Positions 10,138 through 19,476 of a stretch of DNA of 64,000 bases are shown in pieces. A program made the position numbers and the translations under genes. The notes beneath the pieces are model-generated. The model had not been told where the DNA came from, did no database searches, and saw nothing but the letters and a program-made list of their open reading frames with translations. The stretch lies in contig CACLKR010000002.1 in the NCBI GenBank assembly GCA_902607625.1, forward strand, positions 47,876-111,875. The letters are read 5' to 3'. Source of the DNA: an uncultured Pelagibacteraceae bacterium (GTDB taxonomy: Bacteria > Pseudomonadota > Alphaproteobacteria > Pelagibacterales > Pelagibacteraceae). Within the stretch, counting starts at the first letter, position 1; each line of letters starts with the position of its first letter.

Positions 10138-10164
10138 CAATATTTTGATTTAAATTTTTATTAA

Positions 10165-10767
10165 TTAATGAAACTTATAATCACGCAAACAGGCCACTAA
10201 ATGGACTCTATTTTCTTCTCCACCATTAAAAGCATTGTGATATTTTGTATTGTTGGTAATCCATACAGAACCATCTGCGGGTAGGTGTTTGGCAACATTC
10301 TCAATAACTTGTAAACATCCAGGATTTGTAATTATAGGTATATGCAATCTTGGCTCTGGATCTCTATGCCAACTTAATGTTGACCTTGGTTTTTTTAATA
10401 GAATTCTCACTCGACCAAGATTAAATTTTGAGGAAAGTATATCATACACTTCCTTAAAATATGTATGTTCGAAATCTTTTACAAATTCAGTATATAGATT
10501 TTCATTTATTGATATATCTCTCGAAAATTCCTTGCCGGAGCTATCTGGCTTTGTCCAATAAACACCTCTAGCATTATTTCCTTTTGTTGAACTAGAATCT
10601 CCAGGAATTTGATTTAGACAAATTGCTGCAAAGTTGGGAATTCCATTAGCACTATCATAATTTCTTATCTCTAAAACTTTTTTCAACCCCTTTTTAAGTT
10701 TTGGAATATCAAAGTGCATATTTTCGACTTTATGAAAATCTTTAAAATCAGCCATTAAGTCAAACAT
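10165..10767 (-). CDS. Aspartyl/asparaginyl beta-hydroxylase-like 2-oxoglutarate/Fe(II) dioxygenase
   Basis: 200 residues. A double-stranded beta-helix fold is suggested by SWHRDPEPRLHIPI, giving the HxD iron ligands, and a distal RVHLVACL with the second histidine and the arginine that binds 2-oxoglutarate. The intervening ..GSVWITNNTKYHNAFN.. is typical of Asp/Asn hydroxylase-like proteins. Substrate unknown; candidates are a protein residue, a free amino acid or a lipid-linked group. It stands alone between rpiB and hemB, divergent from hemB by 97 bp. An alternative start is the Met four codons in. Confidence 0.72.
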   Translation of the reverse strand: MFDLMADFKDFHKVENMHFDIPKLKKGLKKVLEIRNYDSANGIPNFAAICLNQIPGDSSSTKGNNARGVYWTKPDSSGKEFSRDISINENLYTEFVKDFEHTYFKEVYDILSSKFNLGRVRILLKKPRSTLSWHRDPEPRLHIPIITNPGCLQVIENVAKHLPADGSVWITNNTKYHNAFNGGEENRVHLVACLRDYKFH

Positions 10768-10799
10768 ATTACATTTGATGATTAAATAATAGACTGGAT

Positions 10800-10827
10800 T
10801 TGTCGCAATGGTATTCTTAATTATAAT
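10800..10827 (+). promoter_or_regulatory. Sigma-70 promoter candidate for hemB
   Basis: TTGTCG (-35 like) at 10800-10805, a 16-bp spacer and a perfect TATAAT at 10822-10827, about 37 bp before the hemB ATG. It lies in the short divergent gap with the 2-oxoglutarate oxygenase gene. Pattern-based only. Confidence 0.55.
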
Positions 10828-10864
10828 AATATAAACTTAAGATTGAAGTGAGAACGATTATCAA

Positions 10865-11854
10865 ATGAAAAACATAGGTTCATATCCTAATACAAGATTA
10901 CGTAGAAATCGAAAAAAAGAATGGTCTCGAAGACTTGTGCAAGAAAATACATTATCCCCAAATGATTTAATTTGGCCAATTTTTGTTTGTGAAGGTAAAA
11001 ACATAAAGGAACGCATTAAAACAATGCCTGGAGTTTATAGACACTCAGTCGATAGATTAGAAAAATTAATTGAGAATGCATTAAATAAAAAAATACCCAT
11101 GATCGCCCTCTTTCCAAATACTCCGAGCTCTAAAAAAGATGCCAAGGGGTCTGAGGCCTTAAATAAAAACAATATAATATGTAAAGCACTTAGGCTAATT
11201 AAAAAAAATTATAAAGAAATTGGAATAATGTGTGATGTGGCTCTTGATCCTTATACGAATCATGGTCATGACGGAATAATAAAAGATAATTATGTAGATA
11301 ATGATAAAACAGTAAAGATTTTAATTAAACAATCTCTTTTACAAGCTGAGATGGGATGTGATGTTATTGCTCCCTCCGATATGATGGATGGTAGAATTGG
11401 TGAAATTAGAAAAGCTTTAGACAAAAATGGTCATGAACTAGTACAAATATTGTCTTATGCAGTAAAATATGCCTCTAATTTTTATGGTCCATTTAGAGAT
11501 GCCGTTGGTTCAAAAAAGAAATTAAAGGGTGATAAAAAAAATTATCAAATGGATTTCAACAATTCAAAGGAAGCCTTGAGAGAAGTTGCTTTAGATATTA
11601 AGGAAGGAGCCGACTTCGTAATGGTTAAACCAGGCATGCCTTATCTAGATATAATAAAACTTATTAAGGATAATTTTAAAATTCCAGTTTTTGCTTATCA
11701 AGTATCAGGTGAATATAGTTTGATAAGAAATGGAATTAATAATAAAACCATAAATGAAGACGCAATTCTTGAGAGCTTAATATCTTTTAAAAGAGCTGGC
11801 GCTAATGCAATAATTACTTATTTTGCAGAAGAAATTGCAAGAAAACTAAGATAA
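10865..11854 (+). CDS. hemB: Delta-aminolevulinic acid dehydratase (porphobilinogen synthase)
   Basis: 329 residues. Condenses two 5-aminolevulinate molecules into porphobilinogen for haem. Signatures: RLRRNRKKEWSRRLVQE start, IMCDVALDPYTNHGHDGI, APSDMMDGRIG, FYGPFRDAVGS and the Schiff-base lysine in VMVKPGMPYLD. The cysteine-rich zinc site of animal-type enzymes is replaced by Asp/Ala/Thr (DVALDPYTNHGHDG), the Mg-type pattern usual in alphaproteobacteria. It runs convergently into the DUF2061 gene with a 9-bp overlap. Confidence 0.97.
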   Translation: MKNIGSYPNTRLRRNRKKEWSRRLVQENTLSPNDLIWPIFVCEGKNIKERIKTMPGVYRHSVDRLEKLIENALNKKIPMIALFPNTPSSKKDAKGSEALNKNNIICKALRLIKKNYKEIGIMCDVALDPYTNHGHDGIIKDNYVDNDKTVKILIKQSLLQAEMGCDVIAPSDMMDGRIGEIRKALDKNGHELVQILSYAVKYASNFYGPFRDAVGSKKKLKGDKKNYQMDFNNSKEALREVALDIKEGADFVMVKPGMPYLDIIKLIKDNFKIPVFAYQVSGEYSLIRNGINNKTINEDAILESLISFKRAGANAIITYFAEEIARKLR

Positions 11855-12070
11855 CCACCACCATTTCTTTTTTCCCCATTTTATTTTATTCCATATTCTT
11901 TCATGAAAATAATAAAAAAACATTTTTGTAATTACTTCAATTCCAGCAATTGATCCTCCCATTTTCCAATCTCCGGTGATTACCCACGCTATAACAAATG
12001 TATCTAAAGACGCCGTAATTCTCCAAGTAATAGTTTTAAGTACAGATCTTTTGGTATGTTCAGTTTCCAT
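11846..12070 (-). CDS. DUF2061 small membrane protein
   Basis: 74 residues. The pattern SVLKTITWRITASLDTFVIAWVITG followed by GIEVITKMFFYYFHERIWNKIKWG is the DUF2061 domain (split here: SVLKTITWRITASLD, then TFVIAWVITGDW). Two hydrophobic helices suggest an inner-membrane location; function unknown. The start ATG overlaps the recO stop by one base, so it is probably translated with recO as the last gene of the dapA run. The C terminus (KWGKKKWWW) is very basic/aromatic. Confidence 0.82.
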   Translation of the reverse strand: METEHTKRSVLKTITWRITASLDTFVIAWVITGDWKMGGSIAGIEVITKMFFYYFHERIWNKIKWGKKKWWWLS

Positions 12071-12742
12071 TAATTGTAATATTTTTCTAGAATTTTTCTA
12101 AATAATGGAAATCTTAGTTTATTTGGTAGAATAAAGTTTTCCATTAGTAAATTTTTATTAAAAATTAATGCTTCTTTTATTTCGCTATCATAGTTCACTT
12201 TATCATCTTGATTAAATAACATTTTTGGAATTTTCAGCGATCTATTATTTATCCTAATAAAATTTTTATCTTTAGACTCCAAATCTATTTTATTTGATAA
12301 GTCAGTTTCATATCCAAGATCTTTAATTAAAGATAATTCCCAATGAATATATAAATTTATCCAATTTTTGGAATTTAATTCACTTAACATTTTTTTCAAA
12401 TGCATTATAAATTTTTTCATTAATCTGTCTTTCAGGTAATAATATTTTTAAAATAGACGCCGAGGAAAGAATACAAACAGATCTTTTTTTATCATCAAAA
12501 AATTTCGCTGCGATAGGATTAATTAATTCAATATTGAAATACCCAGATCTATTTTCAGCTTTAGATTTCCAATGTAGTAGAATTTTATTACCGACTTGAA
12601 AATTTTTTTTTTGTTTTCTGGAAGATCCGCCATATACAATTCCAGTGCATTTTCCATGATTTAAAGTAAAAGTTTCAATGAGAACAGAATTCTCATTAAA
12701 ATTATTTTTTGCTAGTAAAAAACCTTCATCTCTCCAATGCAT
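12070..12742 (-). CDS. recO: DNA repair protein RecO (frame broken once)
   Basis: Helps load RecA at gaps in the RecFOR pathway. The N-terminal OB fold begins MHWRDEGFLLAKNNFNENS and includes the typical GIVYGGSS; the C-terminal helical part contains LYIHWELSLIKDLGYETDL, a strong RecO signature (W..E..LL..LGY). The parts are split by a T7 run at 12390-12396; with six, the frame joins AFEKMLSELNS for 223 residues. It lacks the cysteines of zinc-bearing RecO proteins after the LGY motif. Starts 1 bp after the rnc stop; era, usually between rnc and recO, is absent. Confidence 0.86.
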
Positions 12743-12743
12743 A

Positions 12744-13410
12744 TTATTTAATATTCTTCGCCGTTAATAGTTTTGAAGCGCCATCAAGTTCAGCAAGTTG
12801 TTTAGAATTTCCAACGCCAGTATATTGTTTTGAGCCAGTTACTGATACAGAAATTTTATAGATCGGACTATGTTTTGGTCCGCTAGAATTAATTAAACGA
12901 TAAGCAGGAAGTCTTTTAAATTTTTTCAGTGAATATTCTTGTAATTTTGTCTTTGGATCTAAAATAGTAATATCAGATTTATCAATTTTTTTTTTCCAAA
13001 TCCTTAAGATATAATTTTTAACAATCTCGAATCCTCGATCGATATAAATTGCTCCAATTACGGCTTCACAACAATCACTTAACATTTTTTCGTTGACTTT
13101 AATAATATTTATTTTTTTATTTCCAGTAATAATGCAATTTTGAATTCCCATTGACCGAGCTATATCAGAGCACGTTTTTTTTATTTACTAAACTAGCAAA
13201 TCTTTTATCTAAAACTCCTTCGGATACATTGGGGTACAAATCAAATATTTTTTTTGATAATACTAATCCAATAACTCTATCACCCAAAAATTCAAGTTTT
13301 TCGTTATTTACTTTTTGATTAGCACTTTTGTGTGTTAAGGCAGCAATTAATAAGGATCTATTTTTAAACTTAATATTTAAATTGGCTTCAAATTTAAGAA
13401 TGTTTTGCAT
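12744..13410 (-). CDS. rnc: Ribonuclease III (frame broken once)
   Basis: Cleaves double-stranded RNA, including rRNA precursors. The catalytic domain has LTHKSA and the signature NEKLEFLGDRVIGLVLS, and after the break SDCCEAVIGAIYIDRG with the second acidic site. The dsRNA-binding domain (from DPKTKLQEYSLKKF to the end) is complete. The T8 run at 13175-13182 interrupts the frame; with seven, NKKTCSDIARSMGI joins the halves, giving 221 residues. ATG at 13410 overlaps the corrected lepB stop (TAATG). As read, the N-terminal half appears fused to LepB, which is an artefact of another extra base. Confidence 0.92.
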
Positions 13411-14139
13411 TATTTGATTTTTTTTAAGAAAACGATCAAAACGTAAAGTTTGATTCCACTTCCAAAATTTAAAAAAAGAACCCCTTTTTTTATTGTTTGA
13501 AAAAAAAATTAATTGTGCCTTTCCTACCAAATTATTAAAGTTAACGTAGCCTACGCTGCTTAAGTAACGACTATCTTTCGAACAATCTCTGTTGTCACCC
13601 ATAAAAAAAAAATGCTCTTTTGGAATAATAAATTCATCACTGTTCTTCATTGTTCCCTCTTTTCTATATGCTGCAACATATTTTTTACCATTAGGTAGCG
13701 TTTCTTCAAAAAAAATTGGTTCAAATACTTCATTTCCACAGTTAATATCAATTGAATTGTCTACTTTTCTCTTTTTAACTTTTACATTATTTATGTATAG
13801 ATCTTGATTTATAATTTGGACAGAATCTCCAGGTAGGCCTATTAATCTCTTAATATAATCTGTTCTATTGTCTGCTGGAGTTTTAAAAACAATTATATCA
13901 CCTCTTTCAGGAACTTTTCCTAAAATTCTCTTATTATAAATTTTTGGACTGAAAGGTAACGAATGCCGGCTATAACCATATGAATATTTTGAAACAAATA
14001 ATCTATCTCCTATTAATAAATTTGGTTCCATTGAGGATGATGGAATATAAAATGGCTGAAAAAATAAACAGCGAATAAACAGTGCTATTATCAATGCATA
14101 AAAGATTGTTTTAATATTATCAATAATTTTTTTTTTCAT
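13410..14139 (-). CDS. lepB: Signal peptidase I (stop codon lost by one extra base)
   Basis: Inner-membrane serine protease that removes Sec and Tat signal peptides. An N-terminal membrane helix (residues ~8-25) is followed by PSSSMEPNLLIGDRLFVSKY with the catalytic serine, DYIKRLIGLPGD with the catalytic lysine, and GDNRDCSKDSRY (box E). 242 residues after correction. In the sequence as given an A8 coding run (13418-13425) shifts the frame past the stop, so translation continues into RNase III; with seven A the protein ends ..FLKKIK at a TAA overlapping the rnc ATG. The start chosen, ATG at 14139, overlaps the acpS stop (ATGA) and sits just before the membrane helix. Confidence 0.93.
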
Positions 14140-14531
14140 CAAACGTAAGATATAATAACAGTAGCTTGAGCCCAAGGTAGATCATCAGACAGAGATAAAT
14201 AGATAAAATATTTTTTATTATTGACCTTTTTTTTCAAATAATTGGCAGTTGTACCGTTTAATTTAATAGATGGTTTTCCAAAACTATCATTTAATATTTC
14301 AATGTCTTTAAAGTTAATCCCTTTTCTAATACCTGTTCCCAAAGCTTTGCTTAATGCTTCTTTAGCAGCAAATCTTTTTGCATAAAAAGATGAGGGATTC
14401 CTTTTTTTGTCGCAATAAATAATTTCGTTTTTAGAGAAAATTCTTTTTTTATATTTATTGTTTTTATTTTTTAAAGATTTCTCCATTCTTTTAATATTTA
14501 CAATATCAGTGCCAATTCCAAAAATCTTCAT
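14139..14531 (-). CDS. acpS: Holo-[acyl-carrier-protein] synthase
   Basis: 130 residues. Transfers 4'-phosphopantetheine from CoA to acyl carrier protein. Motifs: GIGTDIVNIKRMEK (metal Asp), RFAAKEALSKALGTGI (metal Glu) and the C-terminal ISLSDD-like LYLSLSDD..AQATVI. It sits between pdxJ and lepB as in other alphaproteobacteria, with the pdxJ stop directly abutting its ATG and its own stop overlapping lepB. Intact frame. Confidence 0.95.
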   Translation of the reverse strand: MKIFGIGTDIVNIKRMEKSLKNKNNKYKKRIFSKNEIIYCDKKRNPSSFYAKRFAAKEALSKALGTGIRKGINFKDIEILNDSFGKPSIKLNGTTANYLKKKVNNKKYFIYLSLSDDLPWAQATVIISYV

Positions 14532-15259
14532 TTAAGTATTAATAACTTTCTTCAATCTTTTAATCGCATTGCTTAATCCTAAAAATAAAGACTCAGAAAT
14601 AAGAAAATGTCCAATATTAAATTCGCAAATATTTCTGATTTTTGATATTTTAAGAGCAGATTTATATGTAAGACCATGTCCTGCATGTACTTCTAATCCT
14701 AATTTTTTTGCATAATTTGCTGAATTTTTTAAGTTTTAAGAAATCTTTTTTTATTTTTTTACCTTTGTTTAGCAAATTACAAAAATTACCAGTATGTAGC
14801 TCCACACAGTTTGCTCCTAATGATTTTGAAAGTTTAATATCTCTGATTTTAGGTTCAATAAATAAACTTACACGTATTTTATCTCTTTTTAGAGTCTTAA
14901 TTATTTTTTGTATAAATTTCTTATTTTTTTTTTATATTTAACCCACCCTCAGTAGTAATTTCTTTCCTCTTTTCTGGTACAATACAAACAAAATTAGGCT
15001 TACTTCTAATAGCTATTTTTAGCATTTCATTAGTAGGAGCTATCTCTAAATTAACCGGTATCTTAAGTTTTTTTATTATATTTTTTAGATCATAGTCTCG
15101 TATATGTCTTCTGTCTTCCCTTAAATGCAATGTTATAGAATCTGCGCCTGATTTTTGAGCAATTAATGCTGCTCTTAATGGATTGGGATAAATTTCGCCC
15201 CTAGCATTTCTAATAGTTGCAACATGATCAATATTCACGCCAAGTCTTTTTTTTACCAT
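14532..15259 (-). CDS. pdxJ: Pyridoxine 5'-phosphate synthase (frame broken twice)
   Basis: Makes pyridoxine 5'-phosphate from deoxyxylulose phosphate and 3-amino-2-oxopropyl phosphate. N-terminal segment: [33 protein letters not shown] ([17 protein letters not shown]) and VCIVPEKR. Middle: [25 protein letters not shown]-terminal: [15 protein letters not shown] and [11 protein letters not shown]. Three frames are used because of a T10 run at 14924-14933 and a T6 run at 14725-14730. Removing one base from each yields 241 residues, the family length. The start overlaps the pyrE stop by 7 bp. Confidence 0.92.
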
Positions 15260-15844
15260 TTAGATAAATTTCTACTACCAGGTTTTATAGGTTGAATTTT
15301 TTTCAGATCTTCAGGAACTTTATCCGCAGCAAAAGTTTCAATATTGAACTGTATTTGAGAAACGATTTTGTTTTTAATAGAAAGACTTTTGCTTGACCTA
15401 TCAACAATACATGCATAACCAGCTAAATTTGCCTTGTTCATTTTTACTATATTTGAACATTCTGTTGCTGACTTTCCTGTTGTAATAACATCTTCAACTA
15501 TAAGAACATTAGAATTCTGTTTAATTTTAAAGCCTCTTCTCAAAATTAATTTATTATCTATTCTTTCAGCAAAAATTGTTTCGATTTTAAGCTGTCTACC
15601 AATTTCGTAACCAACAACCACCCCCCCTAGAGCAGGAGATAAAACAATATCAATTTTATTAAATTTCTTTTTTATTTTCTCACACAAGGAAAAACAAATA
15701 GCTTCAGCTTTTCTCGGATGACTTAACAATTTAGCACATTGTATATATTGCTTGCTGTGTAAACCCGATGAAAGAATAAAATGACCTTCTAATAATGCCT
15801 CAGTCTCTTTTAAAATTTTTTAAAGATTCGTCGTAAGAAAGCAT
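15253..15844 (-). CDS. pyrE: Orotate phosphoribosyltransferase (N-terminal frame broken once; start nested in spoT)
   Basis: Converts orotate and PRPP to OMP in pyrimidine synthesis. The PRPP loop [14 protein letters not shown] is clear, as are [14 protein letters not shown] and [13 protein letters not shown]. Reading upstream, the frame contains ..[19 protein letters not shown].., a standard PyrE N terminus, then breaks at a T6 run (15816-15821). With five T it continues to an ATG at 15844 ([14 protein letters not shown]..), for 196 residues. That start lies inside the 3' end of spoT. If the uncorrected sequence were real, translation would need an internal TTG at 15729 and would lose about 38 conserved residues. 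Confidence 0.9.
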
Positions 15845-17543
15845 CCTTTTTCCTGTGTCGTATTATTTTAAATTTGTACTCTTTTAACTTTAATTCTCTA
15901 ATTAAATTTTTATAGTTATTTAAATCCTTAGTCTGTATATCAAAAATAAATTCTAAGTAATCAGTTTTTTTCTCTATGATTTCCATGTTTATTATATTAT
16001 TTTGATGAAAACCAATTAAACCACTTACTTCACCAAGTTTTCCAGGCATGTTGGGTATTTTTATACATAAACTACTAATATATTTTTTTTCAGATTGTGA
16101 AATAGTACTCTTTGTACTTTGCCAATACCTTCTAATAGCAGCACGCGCCTTGCCAGTTGCTGCAAATGTTAACCAATGTAATGAGGGAGAAGCTTTTTTT
16201 GAACTCTTAATATTAACCAAATCTCCATTTTTTAGTATGCTTTGTAAAGGTGAACCTCTGCCGTTAATTTCACATGATTCTAATGTATCTCCTATTTTAG
16301 TATGCACAGCATAAGCAAAGTCTATCGGAGTTGCTCCTCTAGGTAGTTTAATAACTTCACCTTTTGGGGTGAAGCAAAAAACATTATCTTGAAACATTTG
16401 TAGTTTTGTGAATTCTAAAGAATGTTCTATATTTTTTTCTTTCTCCACAATTTCTACAAGATCCCTTAGCCAGTCATACTCTTTAAGAGCTAAATGACTT
16501 ACTTTTTCTGAAGATTTGTATATCCAATGAGAAGCGACACCTCTTTCAGCAAACTCATGCATCTGTTGTGTTCTAATTTGAATTTCTACTCTTTCTTTAT
16601 TAGGTCCTATTATTGCTGTGTGTATAGATTTATAATTATTAATTTTTGGTGTTGATATGTAATCTTTAAACCTTCCTGGGATAGTGGACCAATTACTATG
16701 AAATATTCCAAGAACTTTATAACAAGTTTCAATATTATTGACAATTATACGGAAGCCAATAATATCTGTCAGTTGCTCAAGAGAAACCCTTCTGGATTGC
16801 ATTTTTCTCCAAATTGCAAATGGTGTTTTTTCTCGACCTACTATTTTTACATTTATTCCATTTTCTTTTAAGACTTTTGCAAATTTTACTGAAATTTCTT
16901 TAAAAATATTATCTCTATTTTTTTCATTTAATGAGAGTCTTTCAACGACAAGCTTTCTTGCTTCCGGATTTAATTTTTGGAAAGATAGATCTTCTAATTC
17001 ATCCCTTATGTGGTTCATGCCCATTCGATTTGCTAAAGGTGCATATATTTCCATAGTTTCTCTAGCAATCCTTATTTTTTTATCATTACTAGAAATAGAA
17101 TCCAAGGTTCTCATGTTATGAAGCCGATCAGCTATTTTTACTAATAAGACTCTTATATCCTTAGAGGTCGCTAAAATAAGTTTTCTGATATTTTCTGCTT
17201 TAGAATTTTCAATAATCTTACCTTCTAGAACTGATATTTTTGTAACTCCATCAACTAAATCAGCAACCTCTTTTCCAAATTCTTTTTCAACAACTTTATA
17301 AGTAGCTTTAGTATCTTCTATGGTGTCGTGGAGTAATCCTGTGGCTATGGTTGCACTATCTAGTTTCAATTCTGTTAAAATATTAGCTACTTCTACTGGA
17401 TGTGATAAGTAAGGATCGCCAGAATCTCTCGTCTGATCTTTGTGTGCGTTTAAAGCAAAAGTATAGGCTTTTGATAAAGTTTCGGGATTAAAAAAACGAT
17501 TATAGGTCTTTACTTTTTTTATCAAATCTTCACGATTCAGCAT
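15800..17543 (-). CDS. spoT: Bifunctional (p)ppGpp synthetase/hydrolase, RelA/SpoT family
   Basis: Controls the stringent-response alarmone. Domain order: HD hydrolase (residues ~25-175, with LLHDTIEDTKAT), synthetase (~220-340, QLTDIIGFRIIV..YKSIHTA..EIQIRTQQMHEFAE), TGS (~375-440, DNVFCFTPKGEVIKLPRGATPIDFA split by me for length), a short linker and a C-terminal ACT (~495-570). Shorter than the usual ~700 residues because the central helical/zinc-finger region is reduced. As given it stops at 15810 (..IFKKF); with the T6 run at 15816-15821 corrected it ends ..IFKNFKRD at 15800, overlapping pyrE by 45 bp. The rpoZ gene usually just upstream is missing. Confidence 0.93.
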
Positions 17544-17555
17544 ATAGACTTTATA

Positions 17556-18068
17556 TCAAGATTTTTTAATCTTTAATATAGAGTTCTTATCTTCTTTAGG
17601 AATATTCTTTATCAAGGTACTAACGAGTTCTTTGGTTTTTGGATGTTTCCAATTCGGAGAAATTTCATGTAGTGGAAATAAAACAAAATTTCTATAAACG
17701 AGTTTTTTGTGAGGAACTGTAAAATCTAAGCCTTTATACTTAAAATTTATAACTTTATTATTATAATCTATAATATCAATATCACATGTTCGTGGATCAT
17801 TTTTCTCATTTCTTTTCCTTTCCAAGGATTCCTCAATAGTAATCAACACTGAAGCCAAATCCTCTGGAGGCAAATATGTCTCTGCTTCAACTACAATATT
17901 AATAAATTTAGGATTTTCCTTATTAGGATGTGAAAGAGACTCATAATAGCTAGACTGTTTATTAACCTGTATTCCATAACCGTAAAGAGCAGAGACTGCT
18001 AAATCAATATTTTTAAATCTATCTCCAAAACTAGATGATAAATTTGATCCCAAACCTAATAAAATCAT
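17556..18068 (-). CDS. folK: 2-amino-4-hydroxy-6-hydroxymethyldihydropteridine pyrophosphokinase
   Basis: 170 residues. Transfers pyrophosphate from ATP to the pterin in folate synthesis. Motifs: LLGLGSNLSSSFGDR start, YYESLSHP, FINIVVEAETYLPPEDL, IEESLERKRNEKNDPRTCDIDII and TVPHKKLVYRNFVLFPL. The R..DPRxxDIDI stretch binds Mg and ATP. It starts 6 bp after smpB and ends 12 bp before spoT. In many alphaproteobacteria rpoZ occupies that last gap. Confidence 0.94.
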   Translation of the reverse strand: MILLGLGSNLSSSFGDRFKNIDLAVSALYGYGIQVNKQSSYYESLSHPNKENPKFINIVVEAETYLPPEDLASVLITIEESLERKRNEKNDPRTCDIDIIDYNNKVINFKYKGLDFTVPHKKLVYRNFVLFPLHEISPNWKHPKTKELVSTLIKNIPKEDKNSILKIKKS

Positions 18069-18074
18069 TTCTAA

Positions 18075-18545
18075 TTAACTTGATTTTCTAAAGAATCTTG
18101 CTTTTTCTCTATTCCAATCTCTCTTCTTTTTTACTTCTCTTTTATCATATTGTTTTTTTCCTTTAGCCACAGCAATTTCAACTTTTGCTTTACCTTTTTT
18201 AAAGTATAATTTCGTTGGAATTAATGTAAAACCTTCTCTATTCACTCTTCCCATAAGTTTATTAATTTCTTTTTTATTTAAAAGAAGTTTTCTATTACGT
18301 TTTGGATCATGATTGTTATAGCTAGATTCTTTATACGAAGGAATGTGAGAATTTATTAAAAAAATTTCTCCTCCCACATCAAAAGCATAAGATTCAGAAA
18401 TATTTGCCTTACCATCTCTTAATGATTTTACTTCTGATCCCATTAACACAATTCCTGCTTCAAAAAACTCTTTAAAAAAATAATTAAATCTGGCTTTTCT
18501 ATTATTTGAAATTATCTTTAAACCATTTTTGTTTTTTTGAAACAT
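18075..18545 (-). CDS. smpB: SsrA-binding protein SmpB
   Basis: 156 residues. Binds tmRNA and brings it to stalled ribosomes for trans-translation. Signatures: [76 protein letters not shown] (read as consecutive pieces) and a basic C-terminal tail ([17 protein letters not shown]). Second gene after dapA, 2 bp downstream of its stop. No tmRNA gene is visible in this window. Confidence 0.96.
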   Translation of the reverse strand: MFQKNKNGLKIISNNRKARFNYFFKEFFEAGIVLMGSEVKSLRDGKANISESYAFDVGGEIFLINSHIPSYKESSYNNHDPKRNRKLLLNKKEINKLMGRVNREGFTLIPTKLYFKKGKAKVEIAVAKGKKQYDKREVKKKRDWNREKARFFRKSS

Positions 18546-18547
18546 TA

Positions 18548-19432
18548 TTAAATCAGATTGGCATACTCCATGGCAGATCTGACAGCTTTTTTAGTTTCTT
18601 CAGTGACCTTTACTAATGGCAACCTTACGTCTTCAGAAGATAGATTTAGTAAACTCGCTGCATACTTTACTGGACTTGGACTGCTTTCAATAAATAAAGA
18701 TTTGTGAAGTGGTATTAATTTGTCATTAATTTCCTTTGCTTTAGCGAGCAGATTGCTATTATTTTTACTTAATGATGCTTCTTGGAATTCTGAGCAAAGT
18801 TTTGCTGCAACATTAGCGGTGACTGATATGCACCCCACCCCACCTTTCATATTAAATTCTAGTGCTGTTCCGTCTTCACCGGATAACTGAATAAAATCTG
18901 GTCCCATTTCTTTTTTTTGTTGTTCAACTCTATTTAAATCGCCTGTGGCATCTTTAACTCCAACAATATTTTTTAATTCAAAAAGCCTAGCCATTGTATC
19001 TACACTCATATCAACAACCGATCGTGGTGGAATATTATAAATGATAATTGGTATGGAGGTGTTATCATTTATCGCTTTAAAATGTTGATATAACCCTTCT
19101 TGGGTAGGCCTATTGTAATATGGGGTAACAACTAAAGCTGCATCTGCTCCAACCTTTTCTGCATGCTTAGTTAAAGATATAGCTTCATCTGTTGAATTAG
19201 ATCCGGTGCCAGCAATAACTGGAATTTTGCCTTTAGACTCCTTAACGCACAATTCAATAACCCTTTCATGCTCTTCATGATTCAAAGTGGGAGATTCACC
19301 TGTTGTTCCTGCTGGAACAAGACCCGATGTACCATTTTTTATATGATGATGTATAAGTGAAATATAACAATCTTCGTCAAGTTTGTTATTCTTGAATGGA
19401 GTAATTAAAGCAACAATTGATCCTTTAAACAT
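18548..19432 (-). CDS. dapA: 4-hydroxy-tetrahydrodipicolinate synthase
   Basis: 294 residues. Condenses pyruvate with aspartate semialdehyde for lysine and peptidoglycan. Visible: [50 protein letters not shown] with the catalytic tyrosine, and GVKDATGD with the Schiff-base lysine. First gene of the long dapA-to-recO run; divergent from the lytic transglycosylase gene across only 44 bp, where I find no convincing promoter. Frame intact. Confidence 0.97.
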   Translation of the reverse strand: MFKGSIVALITPFKNNKLDEDCYISLIHHHIKNGTSGLVPAGTTGESPTLNHEEHERVIELCVKESKGKIPVIAGTGSNSTDEAISLTKHAEKVGADAALVVTPYYNRPTQEGLYQHFKAINDNTSIPIIIYNIPPRSVVDMSVDTMARLFELKNIVGVKDATGDLNRVEQQKKEMGPDFIQLSGEDGTALEFNMKGGVGCISVTANVAAKLCSEFQEASLSKNNSNLLAKAKEINDKLIPLHKSLFIESSPSPVKYAASLLNLSSEDVRLPLVKVTEETKKAVRSAMEYANLI

Positions 19433-19476
19433 AAATCTTTATAACATAGTTTGAAAAAGTAAATCATCTTAAATTT

